Below are positions 35,202 through 45,024 of a DNA stretch of 64,000 bases, one piece after another (position 1 is the stretch's first letter; every line of letters starts with the position of its first letter). The stretch is from Bradyrhizobium sp. SK17. Its GTDB lineage: Bacteria; Pseudomonadota; Alphaproteobacteria; Rhizobiales; Xanthobacteraceae. The position numbers were made by a program, and so were the translations under genes. Location of the stretch: positions 6,897,001 to 6,961,000 of the forward strand of contig NZ_CP025113.1 in NCBI RefSeq assembly GCF_002831585.1, read 5' to 3'. Below the pieces are notes generated by a model that was not told the DNA's origin, made no database searches, and saw nothing but the letters and a program-made list of their open reading frames with translations.

Positions 35202-36266
35202 TCAATCTCGGGGTTCGGATGGCAGCACACGAAGCGCGTCGGGCGCAATGGAAAGCCCGATTCGATCGCCGACTTCAGCTCGTATGGTATTGGGAGCATC
35301 GACATTGAGCGGCTTGCTCGACACACCACTGACGACAAGCCGCTGCCGGTCGCCGATGAAACTGACGGCATCGACGATTCCGGCGAGCGCTCCGGCTCCG
35401 GTCTCCGTCACGCGAATGGTTTCGGGACGGATCATCACGGTCGCATTCGCAGTCGTCGTGCCCCCCTCGATCGGCAATCGCCCGCCGGGCAGGATCAATA
35501 TGCCGTTCTCGATCGGAGCTTCCACGATGTTCGCCGCCCCGATGAACTCGGCGACGAAGCGATCCTTCGGCATGAAGTAGACCTCGCGCGGCGTGCCGAT
35601 CTGGGCGATCGCCCCTTTGCGCATCACGACGATGCGATCCCCCAGTTCCATGGCCTCGGCCTGATCGTGGGTGACGTAGATCGTCGTGATGCCGAGTGCG
35701 CGCAGCAGCCGGTTGAGCTCGCTTCGCAACCGGTCGCGCAAGGCGGCATCGAGCGCGGTCAACGGCTCGTCGAGCAGCAATATCCCGGGCCGGATCGCTA
35801 CCGCCCGTGCCAACGCGACGCGCTGACGCTGGCCGCCCGACAGCTGGTCGATGCGGCGGTTCTCCAGTCCCGTGATGTTGGTGAGGGCCACCAGCTCGGC
35901 GACGCGCGCGGCACGCTCGCTGCTGGCGACACCTCGGATCTTCAGCCCATAGGCGATGTTGTCCGCCACCGTCATGTTTGGGAACAGGGCGTAGGATTGA
36001 AACACCATCCCGACATTGCGCCGCTCGATCGGGACCGACGTCATATCCTTGCCGTCGAACAGCACCTTGCCGCCGACATCAGGCAGCTCGAGGCCCGCAA
36101 TGATGCGCAGCATCGTGGTCTTGCCGCAGCCGGAAGGTCCAAGCAACACCAGCGTCTCGCCCCGCGCGATGTCGAGGGTCGCCGGATCAAGGGCGCGCGT
36201 GCCGTCGGCAAAGGTCTTGCCGCACGCCTCGATCCGCACCGCTGCACCATGGCCGGACGTACTCAT
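35202..36266 (-). CDS. ABC transporter ATP-binding protein (PotA/FbpC/PhnT type)
   Basis: This is 354 residues with Walker A GPSGCGKTTMLRIIAGLE, Q-loop MVFQSYALFPNMTVADNIAY, signature LSGGQRQRVALARA and Walker B ILLLDEPLTALD. A C-terminal TOBE regulatory domain follows (VMIRPETIRV, GDRIGLSI). The start overlaps the upstream permease stop (ATGA). TOBE-bearing ATPases serve iron, polyamine, sugar-phosphate and phosphonate importers; the adjacent phosphoesterase points to a phosphorus-containing solute. Confidence 0.92.
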   Translation of the reverse strand: MSTSGHGAAVRIEACGKTFADGTRALDPATLDIARGETLVLLGPSGCGKTTMLRIIAGLELPDVGGKVLFDGKDMTSVPIERRNVGMVFQSYALFPNMTVADNIAYGLKIRGVASSERAARVAELVALTNITGLENRRIDQLSGGQRQRVALARAVAIRPGILLLDEPLTALDAALRDRLRSELNRLLRALGITTIYVTHDQAEAMELGDRIVVMRKGAIAQIGTPREVYFMPKDRFVAEFIGAANIVEAPIENGILILPGGRLPIEGGTTTANATVMIRPETIRVTETGAGALAGIVDAVSFIGDRQRLVVSGVSSKPLNVDAPNTIRAEVGDRIGLSIAPDALRVLPSEPRD

Positions 36267-37048
36267 CTTTTTCGATCCTTGTCGGCCAGCAGTTGCATCG
36301 CGACGAGCAGCGGAATGATCATCACGAAGAAGATCAAGGTATAGGCCGAGGCCACCTCGAGACGCATCGAGGCGTAGCTGTCGGCGAGCCCGATCGGCAG
36401 CGTCTTGGTCAACGGCGTGTGCAGCATCCAGGTCAGGTTGAACTCACCGAGCGACAGCGTGACCACCATCAATGCGCCAGCCAGAATGCCCGGCAGCGCA
36501 TTGGGCACGATGACGTCGCGAAATCGCCGCCATGGCGACGCCCCGAGCGATGCCGCGCCCTCGTCCAACGTCTTGATATCCACGGTCGCAAACACCGCCA
36601 TGACCGAGCGCACCATGAACGGCATGGTGAAGATCACGTGGCCGACCAGGATGAACAGCCAGGACCGTCGGAAGTTGCCGAAGCTGCCATAGGAGAGCAG
36701 CAGCGCAAGCGCGATCGCGAGCCCGGGAATTGCAAGCGGCAGTGTGATGATCTCCTCGACGATGCGGGCGAGCCGGCCGCCGCGCGTATGCAGGGCATAG
36801 GCCGCAGGAACTCCCACAAGCAGCGTGACGGCGAGGGTCGCGAACGCGATCACGAAGGACAGCAGAATGGTGCCGGCATAGAGTTCCCAGACCTGCGCGA
36901 CCCATTGCAGCGTCACGCCGGATTGGATGCCCCTGAAGTAATTGACGGTCACGCCGGCGGAGATCGAAAGCCCGGCGGGCACCACCAGGAACGCCGCAAC
37001 GAGCAGCGTGAAGATGAATTGGCCGGCGAAGATCAGACGATCGCGCAT
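36263..37048 (-). CDS. ABC transporter permease, inner membrane
   Basis: This is 261 residues from the ATG at 37048, 4 bases after the stop of the other permease. Six membrane segments are expected, with the EAA loop DEGAASLGASPWRRFRDVIV that docks on the ATPase. It resembles PotC/PhnV-type permeases. Confidence 0.9.
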   Translation of the reverse strand: MRDRLIFAGQFIFTLLVAAFLVVPAGLSISAGVTVNYFRGIQSGVTLQWVAQVWELYAGTILLSFVIAFATLAVTLLVGVPAAYALHTRGGRLARIVEEIITLPLAIPGLAIALALLLSYGSFGNFRRSWLFILVGHVIFTMPFMVRSVMAVFATVDIKTLDEGAASLGASPWRRFRDVIVPNALPGILAGALMVVTLSLGEFNLTWMLHTPLTKTLPIGLADSYASMRLEVASAYTLIFFVMIIPLLVAMQLLADKDRKR

Positions 37049-37052
37049 GCGT

Positions 37053-37868
37053 TCACCCGGCCGCCGCGACCGCACTGCCGCTGAAGGTGCGGGCGAGCGC
37101 GAGAATGAGCCAGGTGATCAGGCCGAGCCCCACCGACAGCGCAGCCGAGGTCGCGAAATTGGCGGCCAGCGTGAACTCGGTGTAGATCAGCATCGGCAGC
37201 ACGTCGATATTGGTCGCCAGCGTGAAGGCGGTCCCGAACGCCCCCATCGCGGTGGCAAACGCGATCGCGCCGGACGCGACGAAGGCCGGCGCCAGCGCCG
37301 GCAGCACGACGTCGCGCTGTACGGCCCAGGGGCTCGCCCCAAGCGAACGCGCGGCCTCCTCCAGCCCGACATCCAGCTTCTGCACAGCCGCCATGATGGT
37401 GAGGATGACGCGCGGGATCGAGAAATAGAGATAACCCAGGAAGAGCCCGTAGATCGAATAGGCGAACACGAACTTCTCACCGAACATCCGGTTCGAGAGA
37501 TCGCCGATCAGCCCCTGCCGGCCCGCCAGCAGGATGATCATGAAGCCGACTACCACGCCGGGAAAAGCCAGCGGAAAGGTCAGCATCGCGATCAGCACGG
37601 CCCGCCCGGGAAAGCGGTGCCGCTGCAAGAACATTCCGGCGATGGTCGCCACGATCAACGTGACGACCGTGGTCGCCGCCGCCAAAAGCACGGTATTGAT
37701 CAGCGTCGCGCGATAGCGGGCTTCCGTCAGGATCGCGAGATAGCCGGCGAGCCCGTGCGGACCTTCCGCGCCCGCCACCACCAGCCGCGCCATCGGCAAC
37801 AGGAAGAATGCCGTCGTCACGACCGCAAGCGGCAGCAGGCAGAGCCAGACAAATGACTTTTGCGACAT
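37053..37868 (-). CDS. ABC transporter permease, inner membrane
   Basis: This is 271 residues from the ATG at 37868 (MSQKSFVWLCLLPLAVVTTA), 37 bases after the binding-protein stop. Its EAA loop is LEEAARSLGASPWAVQRDVV. It resembles PotB/PhnU-type permeases and pairs with the permease at 36263 to form the channel. Confidence 0.9.
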   Translation of the reverse strand: MSQKSFVWLCLLPLAVVTTAFFLLPMARLVVAGAEGPHGLAGYLAILTEARYRATLINTVLLAAATTVVTLIVATIAGMFLQRHRFPGRAVLIAMLTFPLAFPGVVVGFMIILLAGRQGLIGDLSNRMFGEKFVFAYSIYGLFLGYLYFSIPRVILTIMAAVQKLDVGLEEAARSLGASPWAVQRDVVLPALAPAFVASGAIAFATAMGAFGTAFTLATNIDVLPMLIYTEFTLAANFATSAALSVGLGLITWLILALARTFSGSAVAAAG

Positions 37869-37905
37869 CGGAAGAATGGTGCCCCGCGAAGGGCACCATA
37901 TTGCC

Positions 37906-38913
37906 TCAGCGCACCTCGGCGAGATAGCGGTCGACGAAGGCTTTTTGCACGTTTTCCATCTCGCCCCAGTCGACGCTCTTGGCGCGGGCATAGTCGCTGT
38001 CGGGCAGGAATTTTCCCTTCACGGAAGCCGGCAGTTCGATCGGACGAGCCGGACGCAGATAGGCATTGGTCCAGATCGCCTGCCCCTTGTCGGAGAGGAG
38101 ATAGTCCATCACCTTCTTGGCCTTCTCCTTGTCGGGTGCGTTCTTCACAAGACCGACGACATAGGGAAACACCACCGAGCCTTCGCAGGGGATGACGAAC
38201 TCGAAATTGCCCTTCTCCGAGTACTTCGCGCGGTAGGCGTTGAAGTCGTAGTCGAACAGGATCGGCATCTCGCCGGAGACGACGCGGGCATAGGACGTCT
38301 GCTTGGGCACGATAGGATCGTTCTTGCGAAGCTCCTTGAAGAAATTGATCGCGGGATCGAAATTGGTCGGCGAGCCGCCGAGCGCCAGATTGACCGCAAC
38401 GGCGCCGACATAGCCCACCGCGGCAGACGACGGGTCGAGATAGCCGACCATGCCCTTGTAATCGGGCTTCAGCAGATCTTTCCAGCAGGCCGGCACCGGC
38501 TTGCCGCCGAGCGCATCCTTGTTCACGAACAGGCCGAGCGTGCCAGAGTGGATCGTGGTCCAATATCCATCCGAGTCCTTGAGGCCGGCCGGGACCTGGT
38601 CCCAATGCGCCGGCTTGTAGGGCTCGAGCGCGTCCTGGGCCTTGGCCTTCATGCCGAAGGTGACGCCGAAATAGCCGATGTCGCCGACCGGATTGCTCTT
38701 CTCGGCCAGGATCTGGGCCAGCGCCTGGCCGGAATTCTTGTTGTCGTGGGGGATATCGTAGTTGAGGTCCGTCTTGATCGCCTTCAGCATCGAGGCCCAG
38801 TCGGCCCATTCCGGCGGGCAATTGTAGCAGATCACGTCGGCCGCCCTGGCAGATTGCCACGGCGCGATCAGTGTCAGCGCCAGCAACGCAAGGACGAGGC
38901 GGACGTTCTTCAT
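37906..38913 (-). CDS. Periplasmic solute-binding protein of the phosphoesterase-linked importer
   Basis: This is 335 residues from the ATG at 38913. A Sec signal (MKNVRLVLALLALTLIAPWQ) is cut after ARA. The mature start ADVICYNCPPEWADWASMLK has a Cys pair. GDIGYFGVTFG and YLDPSSAAVGYVGAVAVNLA are typical of family 1 binding proteins for small anions or phosphonates. It is first in the operon binding protein, permease, permease, ATPase, phosphoesterase. Confidence 0.88.
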   Translation of the reverse strand: MKNVRLVLALLALTLIAPWQSARAADVICYNCPPEWADWASMLKAIKTDLNYDIPHDNKNSGQALAQILAEKSNPVGDIGYFGVTFGMKAKAQDALEPYKPAHWDQVPAGLKDSDGYWTTIHSGTLGLFVNKDALGGKPVPACWKDLLKPDYKGMVGYLDPSSAAVGYVGAVAVNLALGGSPTNFDPAINFFKELRKNDPIVPKQTSYARVVSGEMPILFDYDFNAYRAKYSEKGNFEFVIPCEGSVVFPYVVGLVKNAPDKEKAKKVMDYLLSDKGQAIWTNAYLRPARPIELPASVKGKFLPDSDYARAKSVDWGEMENVQKAFVDRYLAEVR

Positions 38914-39100
38914 GGGAGGCTCCGGTCTGGGAGAGGATGCAATGAGGACTTCAACATCAACGGAGCGACCAAGTATAGGCCGCGTATGAATGTTTTGCGA
39001 CGCGCTTGTTGCCATGCAGCAAATGGCGCGCGCCGGCCATCGGATGCTCGCGGCAGCGCGGCGTTTCGCGCTAGGCTGCTAGCCAAAAGAGGAAGCGCCC

Positions 39101-40252
39101 ATGTACCAGCCCCCCGGCGTCACGATATCGCTCGATCTTCCCGTGCCCGATCTGATGAAAGCCTGGGTCCTCGGTGATCCGGACCAGCTGCTGCTACGCG
39201 ACAAGCCAACGCCGGTCCCGTCGCGCGCCGAGGTGCTGGTGCGCATCGACGCGGTCGCGATCTGCGCGACCGATCTCGAGATCATCCATCTGGGCTCGCC
39301 GGCGAGCATTCTGGGCGGCCTGCCCTTCAACAAGAACTTCACGCCGGGTCACGAATACATGGGCACGGTTGCGGCGCTCGGCCCCAACGTGGACGAGTTC
39401 AGGATCGGCGAGCGGGTCAGCGTCGAGATCCATGCAGGCTGCGGCCAATGCAAGCGCTGCCGCCAGGGCATGTACACGTCGTGTCTCAACTATGGAAAAC
39501 CCGAGAAGGGTCATCGCGCCAACGGCTTCACGACCGACGGCGGATTCGCGGAGTACGCCGTGAATCACATCAACACGCTGGCGCGCGTACCCGACACCAT
39601 GAGCGATGCCGAGGCAACGCTCGTGGTGACCGCCGGTACGTCGATGTACGGCTTGACGGAACTGGGGGGATTGGTTGCCGGCGAGAGTGTCGTGGTGATC
39701 GGCCCGGGGCCGATCGGACTGCTCGCAGTGGCGGTCGCCAAGGCGCTGGGCGCCAGCCCGGTGATCCTGACCGGAACCCGCAACAAGCGGCTCTCGATCG
39801 GGCGGGAGCTAGGGGCCGACCGCGTCATCAACATCAACGACGAAGACGCCGTTGCGGTGGTGAAGCAACTGACAGGGGGGATCGGTGCGGACTATGTCGT
39901 CGAATGCGCCGGCACCGAAGCGACACTCAACCAGGCCATTCACATGACCAATCGTGGCGGCAAGATCTGTCTCGCCGCCTTCCCGCACGAGGCCGCGACG
40001 CTGGACATCGCGCATCTCGTGCGGAACAACATCTACGCTTACGGCATCCGCGGCGAAGGCAAGAGCGCCACCCACCGCGCCATGGAACTGATGGCGGCGA
40101 AGCGGTTCGACGCCACCAGGATCCACACGCATACATTTCCGTTGGCCGACCTGCCGACGGCACTCAGATATGCGCGGGACCGCGTCGATGACGCAATCAA
40201 GGTCGTCGTCACCAATCGCGCGGCCGACGCGATCGCCAGCGCCGCGGAGTAA
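39101..40252 (+). CDS. Zinc-dependent alcohol dehydrogenase (MDR superfamily)
   Basis: This is 383 residues. Catalytic zinc ligands are Cys55 and the His84-Glu85 pair (AICATDLE, TPGHEYMG). The structural-zinc lobe is Cys114, Cys117, Cys120 and Cys128 (GCGQCKRCRQGMYTSC). The Rossmann nucleotide site is VVIGPGPIGLLAVAVAKALG. It oxidises an alcohol or polyol with NAD(P). GAGGAAG lies 5 bases before the ATG. It is divergent from the phosphoesterase-linked importer operon. Confidence 0.93.
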   Translation: MYQPPGVTISLDLPVPDLMKAWVLGDPDQLLLRDKPTPVPSRAEVLVRIDAVAICATDLEIIHLGSPASILGGLPFNKNFTPGHEYMGTVAALGPNVDEFRIGERVSVEIHAGCGQCKRCRQGMYTSCLNYGKPEKGHRANGFTTDGGFAEYAVNHINTLARVPDTMSDAEATLVVTAGTSMYGLTELGGLVAGESVVVIGPGPIGLLAVAVAKALGASPVILTGTRNKRLSIGRELGADRVININDEDAVAVVKQLTGGIGADYVVECAGTEATLNQAIHMTNRGGKICLAAFPHEAATLDIAHLVRNNIYAYGIRGEGKSATHRAMELMAAKRFDATRIHTHTFPLADLPTALRYARDRVDDAIKVVVTNRAADAIASAAE

Positions 40253-40295
40253 GGCGGTTTGGGCTGTGTACAGGATGCAGTTCTCGACAGATCGC

Positions 40296-41000
40296 TCAAA
40301 CCGAGCAATAGCGCTCCTTGATCTCGTCGTCGGCCAATAGCGCCTGCGCCGACGCCTGGTGCACCACCGCGCCCTGATCGAGGACATAGGCACGATCGGC
40401 GATACCGAGCGCCAGTTCGACGTTCTGCTCGACCAGCAGGATGGTCGCGCCCTGTGCCTTCATGCGACGGAACAGCTCGAACATCTCGTCGACCAGCACC
40501 GGCATGATGCCCTCCGAGGGCTCATCCAGCATGATCAGGTCGGGCTTTGCGATCATCGCCCGCGCGATCGCCAGCATCTGCTGCTCGCCGCCGGACATCG
40601 TGACCGCCTCCTGGTCCATGCGCTCGGCCAGTCGCGGAAATATCGCGGCGATCTCGGCGATCAGCTCGGCTTCCCGCTTCTTGTGCTTCGATGCGACCAG
40701 CCCGAGCCGCAGATTCTCACGAACGGACAAGCCCTGCACGATCCGCCGCTCTTCGGGCACATAGGCGAGCCCCAACGCGAAGCGCACATGCGCCGGCTGG
40801 CGCAGCAACTCCTCGCCCTTGAAATTGACCGAGCCGCGCGTCCGCCCCATCAACCCCATGATCGATTTCAGCGTCGTCGTCTTGCCGGCGCCGTTACGGC
40901 CGATCAGGCAAACGATCTCGCCTTTGGTGACCTCGAGACTGATGTCCTGCAACGCATGACTTGCGCCATACCAGGCATTGAGCTTGCTGATCTGCAGCAT
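40296..41000 (-). CDS. livF: HAAT-family ABC transporter ATP-binding protein LivF
   Basis: This is 234 residues with Walker A GRNGAGKTTTLKSIMG, signature MSGGEQQMLAIARAM and Walker B LIMLDEPSEGIMP. It starts 4 bases after the LivG stop and is the last gene of the second HAAT operon (binding protein, LivH, LivM, LivG, LivF). Confidence 0.94.
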   Translation of the reverse strand: MLQISKLNAWYGASHALQDISLEVTKGEIVCLIGRNGAGKTTTLKSIMGLMGRTRGSVNFKGEELLRQPAHVRFALGLAYVPEERRIVQGLSVRENLRLGLVASKHKKREAELIAEIAAIFPRLAERMDQEAVTMSGGEQQMLAIARAMIAKPDLIMLDEPSEGIMPVLVDEMFELFRRMKAQGATILLVEQNVELALGIADRAYVLDQGAVVHQASAQALLADDEIKERYCSV

Positions 41001-41004
41001 CGCC

Positions 41005-41775
41005 TCAGTGCTCCCGCTGGCCGAGATAGACGCGCTTCACCGCCTCGTTCTGCCGGACCTCCTGCGGCGTCCCCTCGGCGAGCAGCTCTCCGTGGTGCAG
41101 CACGAGGATGCGATCGCTGATCCCGAGCACCAGCTTCATCTTGTGCTCGACCAGGATGACCGTCCGCTCCTGCCCGAGCTTCACGATCAGATCCATCATG
41201 GTCCGGGTTTCCTCGGGACTCATGCCGGCGGTCGGCTCGTCCAGCAGCAGCAAGCGGGGTTGGCTCGCGAGCGCCATGCCGATCTCCAGCGCCCGCTGCT
41301 CGCCATGCGCCAACGTCTTGGCGGCGCGCTCCCGAGATTCCCACAATCCGACCAGGGCCAACAGTTCGTCGGCCCGTTCGACCAGTTCGGTCAGGCGCGC
41401 GCGAGGCCGCCAGATGTCGTATCGCGATACCATGGCCTGCAAACCGACGCGGATGTTCTCGCGCGTCGACAGCTGCGGAAATACGCTGGTGATCTGGAAC
41501 GACTTTGCTATGCCCATATGGGCAAAGCGGTGCTGCGGCAGGCCGGTGACGTCCCTGCCCTCGAATTCCACGCGACCGTTCGTGGGCGGAAAGGCGCCGC
41601 ACAGCAAATTGAAGTAGGTGCTCTTTCCGGCCCCGTTTGGACCGATGATCGACGTGATCGCTCCTTTGGAAAACTCGGCCGAGATGTTGTTGAGCGCGAC
41701 AAACCTTCCGAACGTCTTGCCGACGCCCCTGGTGCGCAGAATGACCTCGCCCGCTTGTCTTGCCGCGGCGGTCAT
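41005..41775 (-). CDS. livG: HAAT-family ABC transporter ATP-binding protein LivG
   Basis: This is 256 residues from the ATG at 41775, which overlaps the LivM stop (ATGA); the ORF to 41877 is leader. It has Walker A GPNGAGKSTYFNLLCGAFPP, signature LAHGEQRALEIGMALA (HGEQ form usual in LivG) and Walker B LLLLDEPTAGMSPEE. Confidence 0.94.
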   Translation of the reverse strand: MTAAARQAGEVILRTRGVGKTFGRFVALNNISAEFSKGAITSIIGPNGAGKSTYFNLLCGAFPPTNGRVEFEGRDVTGLPQHRFAHMGIAKSFQITSVFPQLSTRENIRVGLQAMVSRYDIWRPRARLTELVERADELLALVGLWESRERAAKTLAHGEQRALEIGMALASQPRLLLLDEPTAGMSPEETRTMMDLIVKLGQERTVILVEHKMKLVLGISDRILVLHHGELLAEGTPQEVRQNEAVKRVYLGQREH

Positions 41776-42758
41776 CGTTTGCCCCGCGCGATCAGCGTGC
41801 CCCAGATGCCGGCCGGGAAGAACAGCACGCACGCAATGAAGATGGCGCCGACGATCAGTTGCCAGTGGACGGTCCACACCGAGACGATATTCTCCAGTAC
41901 CAGGAAAACAGCGGCGCCCACCATCGGCCCGAAGAACGTCCCCATCCCGCCCAGCAACGCAATCATCACGACCAGACCCGAGGTCTCGTAGTGCAGGATC
42001 TCGATCGGAACGATCGACAGATGCAGCGCCTGCAAGGCACCCGCGAGGCCACAGAAGCCACCGGACAAGACAAACGTCAGCAATCGCGTCAGGGTGACAT
42101 CATAGCCTGACGCGCGCGCTCGCATCTCGTTTTCTCGCATGGCTTCAATGACGGCGCCAAACGGCGAGGCAAGGATGCGCGACATCACGAAGAATGCTGC
42201 GATCACGAAGGCCGCGATGACGTAGTATCGGATCATCGGGTTGATGAAGTCGACCCGCAAGCCGAACAGATCGATGGTACGGACATTGATGCCGCGAAGC
42301 CCGTTCTCACCGCCGGTCAGGTCCACCGCTTGATAGAACAGGTAGTAGATGCATTGCGACAGCGCCATCGTTACCATGGCGAAGTAGATGCCGCGGGTCC
42401 TGATCGCGAGCACGCCAATCAACAACGCCATCAGAAGCCCGCCGCCGATCCCGGCCGCGATGGCCGCATACCATGGCCAGCCGAAGTGCACGATCGCGAT
42501 GCCGCAGAGATAGGCACCGGTCCCGAACAGCGCCGCATGACCAAAGGACAGCAGACCGAGATAGCCAAACACCAGGTTGAACCCGAGCGCGTACAATCCA
42601 TAGATCAGGATATTCACGGCGAGCGCCGTGAACGGCATCACCAGCGGGAACACCAGGATCACAACGGCAACGAGGCTGGCGCGATGCTTCGTTGTGAAGT
42701 CGTACCAGCTGACTGCCGGGGCACGGGGATGTTTGATCGTATCAGCAGCTTCGGTCAT
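41772..42758 (-). CDS. livM: HAAT-family ABC transporter permease LivM
   Basis: This is 328 residues with about eight to ten membrane helices and the LivM motif FGYLGLLSFGHAALFGTGAY. GLVVMIALLGGMGTFFGPMV is the ATPase-contact loop. It starts 7 bases after the LivH stop. Unlike the transporter at 15818, permease and ATPase are separate here. Confidence 0.93.
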   Translation of the reverse strand: MTEAADTIKHPRAPAVSWYDFTTKHRASLVAVVILVFPLVMPFTALAVNILIYGLYALGFNLVFGYLGLLSFGHAALFGTGAYLCGIAIVHFGWPWYAAIAAGIGGGLLMALLIGVLAIRTRGIYFAMVTMALSQCIYYLFYQAVDLTGGENGLRGINVRTIDLFGLRVDFINPMIRYYVIAAFVIAAFFVMSRILASPFGAVIEAMRENEMRARASGYDVTLTRLLTFVLSGGFCGLAGALQALHLSIVPIEILHYETSGLVVMIALLGGMGTFFGPMVGAAVFLVLENIVSVWTVHWQLIVGAIFIACVLFFPAGIWGTLIARGKR

Positions 42759-42765
42759 GCCGGGC

Positions 42766-43650
42766 TCAGCTCATCAATCCGGCGCGGCCAAAGAAGCCCT
42801 GAGGGCGAACAATGAGAACGATCGCCATCAGGGCAAAGATCGATACTTTGGCCATTTCGGGAGCGACCAGCGAGGTCATGCTGACCACCACGCCAACCAG
42901 GAGACCAGCCAATACGGCGCCGCCGATCGACCCCATACCGCCTACCACCGTCACCACGAAAGCTTCGGCGAGGATCGTGCCGCCCATCTCCGGAATGACG
43001 CCCTGAAGCGGCGCCGCCAACAGGCCGGCGAAACCCGCGATCGCGGTGCCAATGCCGAACACGATCAACCAGACCCGGGAAACATCGACCCCAAGCACGC
43101 GGACGATCTGCGGATCGCGCGCTCCGGCGCGGATGATGAGCCCGAAGCTGGTTTTCTCCAGGAACAACCAGAGCGCCAGCAGGACCACCGCCGTCGCCCC
43201 GATCACGAACAGGCGGTAGAGCGGGAAATAGCCGACGCCGATGTTGACGGCCCCTTGCAGCACCTCCGGCGTGTCGAACGGATAGCCGGTCTTGCCAAAC
43301 ACAATGCGCACGCATTCGACCATGACGTAGCTGAGCCCGAAGGTCAGCAGCAACGGATAGTCGATGCCGCGGCCGTAAAGCGGCCGGATCAGCACGCGCT
43401 CGACAGCAAGGCCGAACAGACCGATCACGATCGGCACGGCCACGAGGCAGATCCAGAAATTACCCCCGATCGAAATCAGGTAGAGCCCAACATAGGCCCC
43501 GACCATGTAGAACGCGCCATGGGCGAAATTCACCACGGTCAGCATCCCGAAGATCAGGGAGAGGCCGATTGCAAACAGCACGTAGATCGCGCCGAGCGCC
43601 AGCCCGGCAAACAACTGCAATGCGATAAGGTCAAAGCTCAGGCCCGCCAT
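42766..43650 (-). CDS. livH: HAAT-family ABC transporter permease LivH
   Basis: This is 294 residues with the family motifs LALGAIYVLFAIGLSLIFGM and VVNFAHGAFYMVGAYVGLYL, and the loop LAEAFVVTVVGGMGSIGGAV. It begins 53 bases after the binding-protein stop. Confidence 0.93.
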   Translation of the reverse strand: MAGLSFDLIALQLFAGLALGAIYVLFAIGLSLIFGMLTVVNFAHGAFYMVGAYVGLYLISIGGNFWICLVAVPIVIGLFGLAVERVLIRPLYGRGIDYPLLLTFGLSYVMVECVRIVFGKTGYPFDTPEVLQGAVNIGVGYFPLYRLFVIGATAVVLLALWLFLEKTSFGLIIRAGARDPQIVRVLGVDVSRVWLIVFGIGTAIAGFAGLLAAPLQGVIPEMGGTILAEAFVVTVVGGMGSIGGAVLAGLLVGVVVSMTSLVAPEMAKVSIFALMAIVLIVRPQGFFGRAGLMS

Positions 43651-43703
43651 TCGTCCCCCTCGGCACGACGCGCACCGTCCTGCGGCGCGCGCCGGCGCAT
43701 GGC

Positions 43704-44957
43704 TCAGCTCTTATGACCAAGTGCCTCGCAGGTGCGCAGGTACTTCTCGTTGGGCTCCTCGGTCGACAGGACCTCGAACACATCGGACTCGTTCTTCATG
43801 TCCTTGGACTTCGACTTGATCACGAGCACCGACTGCACCGATTGATGATCGCATTTGCGATAGTATTGCGGCCCCTTGTAATAGTCATACTTCAGGGCCT
43901 CTAGCGCAGCGACCACCTTGTCCGTCTCCACGCTGCCGGCGCCCTTGACCGCTTCGAGCACGGTCCGGACACCGCCATAACCGAGCGCACCGTAATCGGT
44001 CGGCAACTTGCCGTCATACATCTTGCGGAATGCGTCGTTGAACGCCTTGGTCGAGGCGAACTTGTCCTCGATGCCCCAGTAGAACGAGCAGCCGCCGACG
44101 ACGCCGTCAAACGCCTGTGGGCCTGCTGCAACACGACTGGCATGCGAGAGCAGCGGTGCAATGATCTGGATCGACTTCTTGATCCCGAAGTCGGTTGCTT
44201 GCTTCAGCGCGATCTGCTGGTCGCGGCCGAAATTGCTGATGCACAGGATGTCCGGCTTCAGCGCCTGGAGACGAGGCAGCAGGGTCGAGAAGTCGGTCGT
44301 TCCCAAGGGATGGCGGATGTCACCGAGGTTCTCGATGTTGAATTCCTTGCCGACCTCGAGGAAGCCGCGAACCATCTCATGTCCGTAAGCGTAATCCGCC
44401 GTGAGGAAAGCGACCTTCTTGCCGAACTTGGCGAAAGCGTAGCGGCCGACCGCGCCTGACGTCATGTGCGGGTTCAGCGCTTCGTGGAATGTGTATTTGC
44501 TGAAATCCGCTGCCTCGTTGATGGCGTCGGACTGGCTGATCGAATTGAAGATGACGCCACGCTCCTTTGTGACGTTGTTGATCGCGAGCTGAACTGCAGC
44601 GGACAGACTGCCGACGACGAAGTTGACCTTCTCCTTTTCGACCAGCTCCAGCGTTCGCGTCGCCGCCTCGCCGGGATTCAGCTTGTCGTCGCGGACCACG
44701 AGTTCGGCCTTGCGGCCGTTGAGGCCACCGGCATCGTTGAACTGGGCGACAGCCAGCTGAGCCGCCCGCACTTGGTCCTGGGCCTCGGCGCCATATGGAC
44801 CGGTCAAGGGAACCGGAAAACCGATCTTGATGGGTGCTTCCTCTGCCTGGAGGAGATTGATACGAAAAGGCGAGACGGCGAGAACGGCGCCGACGCTTGC
44901 CGTGGTCAGCAGACGACGCCGCGATATCGATCCAGCATTGGCGACCTTGTTCGTCAT
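43704..44957 (-). CDS. Tat-type periplasmic substrate-binding protein of the second HAAT importer
   Basis: This is 417 residues. The N-terminus MTNKVANAGSISRRRLLTTA carries a twin-arginine motif (SRRRLL) before a hydrophobic core. The mature part is a LivK-type fold: IKIGFPVPLTGPYGAEAQDQ and VRDDKLNPGEAATRTLELVE. It is the first gene of the operon. It follows the xanthine-dehydrogenase-type genes by 67 bases on the same strand, so it may be cotranscribed with them, and its ligand may be their substrate. Confidence 0.9.
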   Translation of the reverse strand: MTNKVANAGSISRRRLLTTASVGAVLAVSPFRINLLQAEEAPIKIGFPVPLTGPYGAEAQDQVRAAQLAVAQFNDAGGLNGRKAELVVRDDKLNPGEAATRTLELVEKEKVNFVVGSLSAAVQLAINNVTKERGVIFNSISQSDAINEAADFSKYTFHEALNPHMTSGAVGRYAFAKFGKKVAFLTADYAYGHEMVRGFLEVGKEFNIENLGDIRHPLGTTDFSTLLPRLQALKPDILCISNFGRDQQIALKQATDFGIKKSIQIIAPLLSHASRVAAGPQAFDGVVGGCSFYWGIEDKFASTKAFNDAFRKMYDGKLPTDYGALGYGGVRTVLEAVKGAGSVETDKVVAALEALKYDYYKGPQYYRKCDHQSVQSVLVIKSKSKDMKNESDVFEVLSTEEPNEKYLRTCEALGHKS

Positions 44958-45024
44958 GACTATTCCTCCCCAAGAACTGTCTGTGATCTGCTTATCGTAT
45001 TGTCTTTGCCCGGAGCGTCTCCAC

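Noticed and set aside
37876..39177. 433-codon plus-strand ORF
   Set aside because: It lies opposite the binding-protein gene at 37906 and runs into the alcohol dehydrogenase start; no domain pattern.
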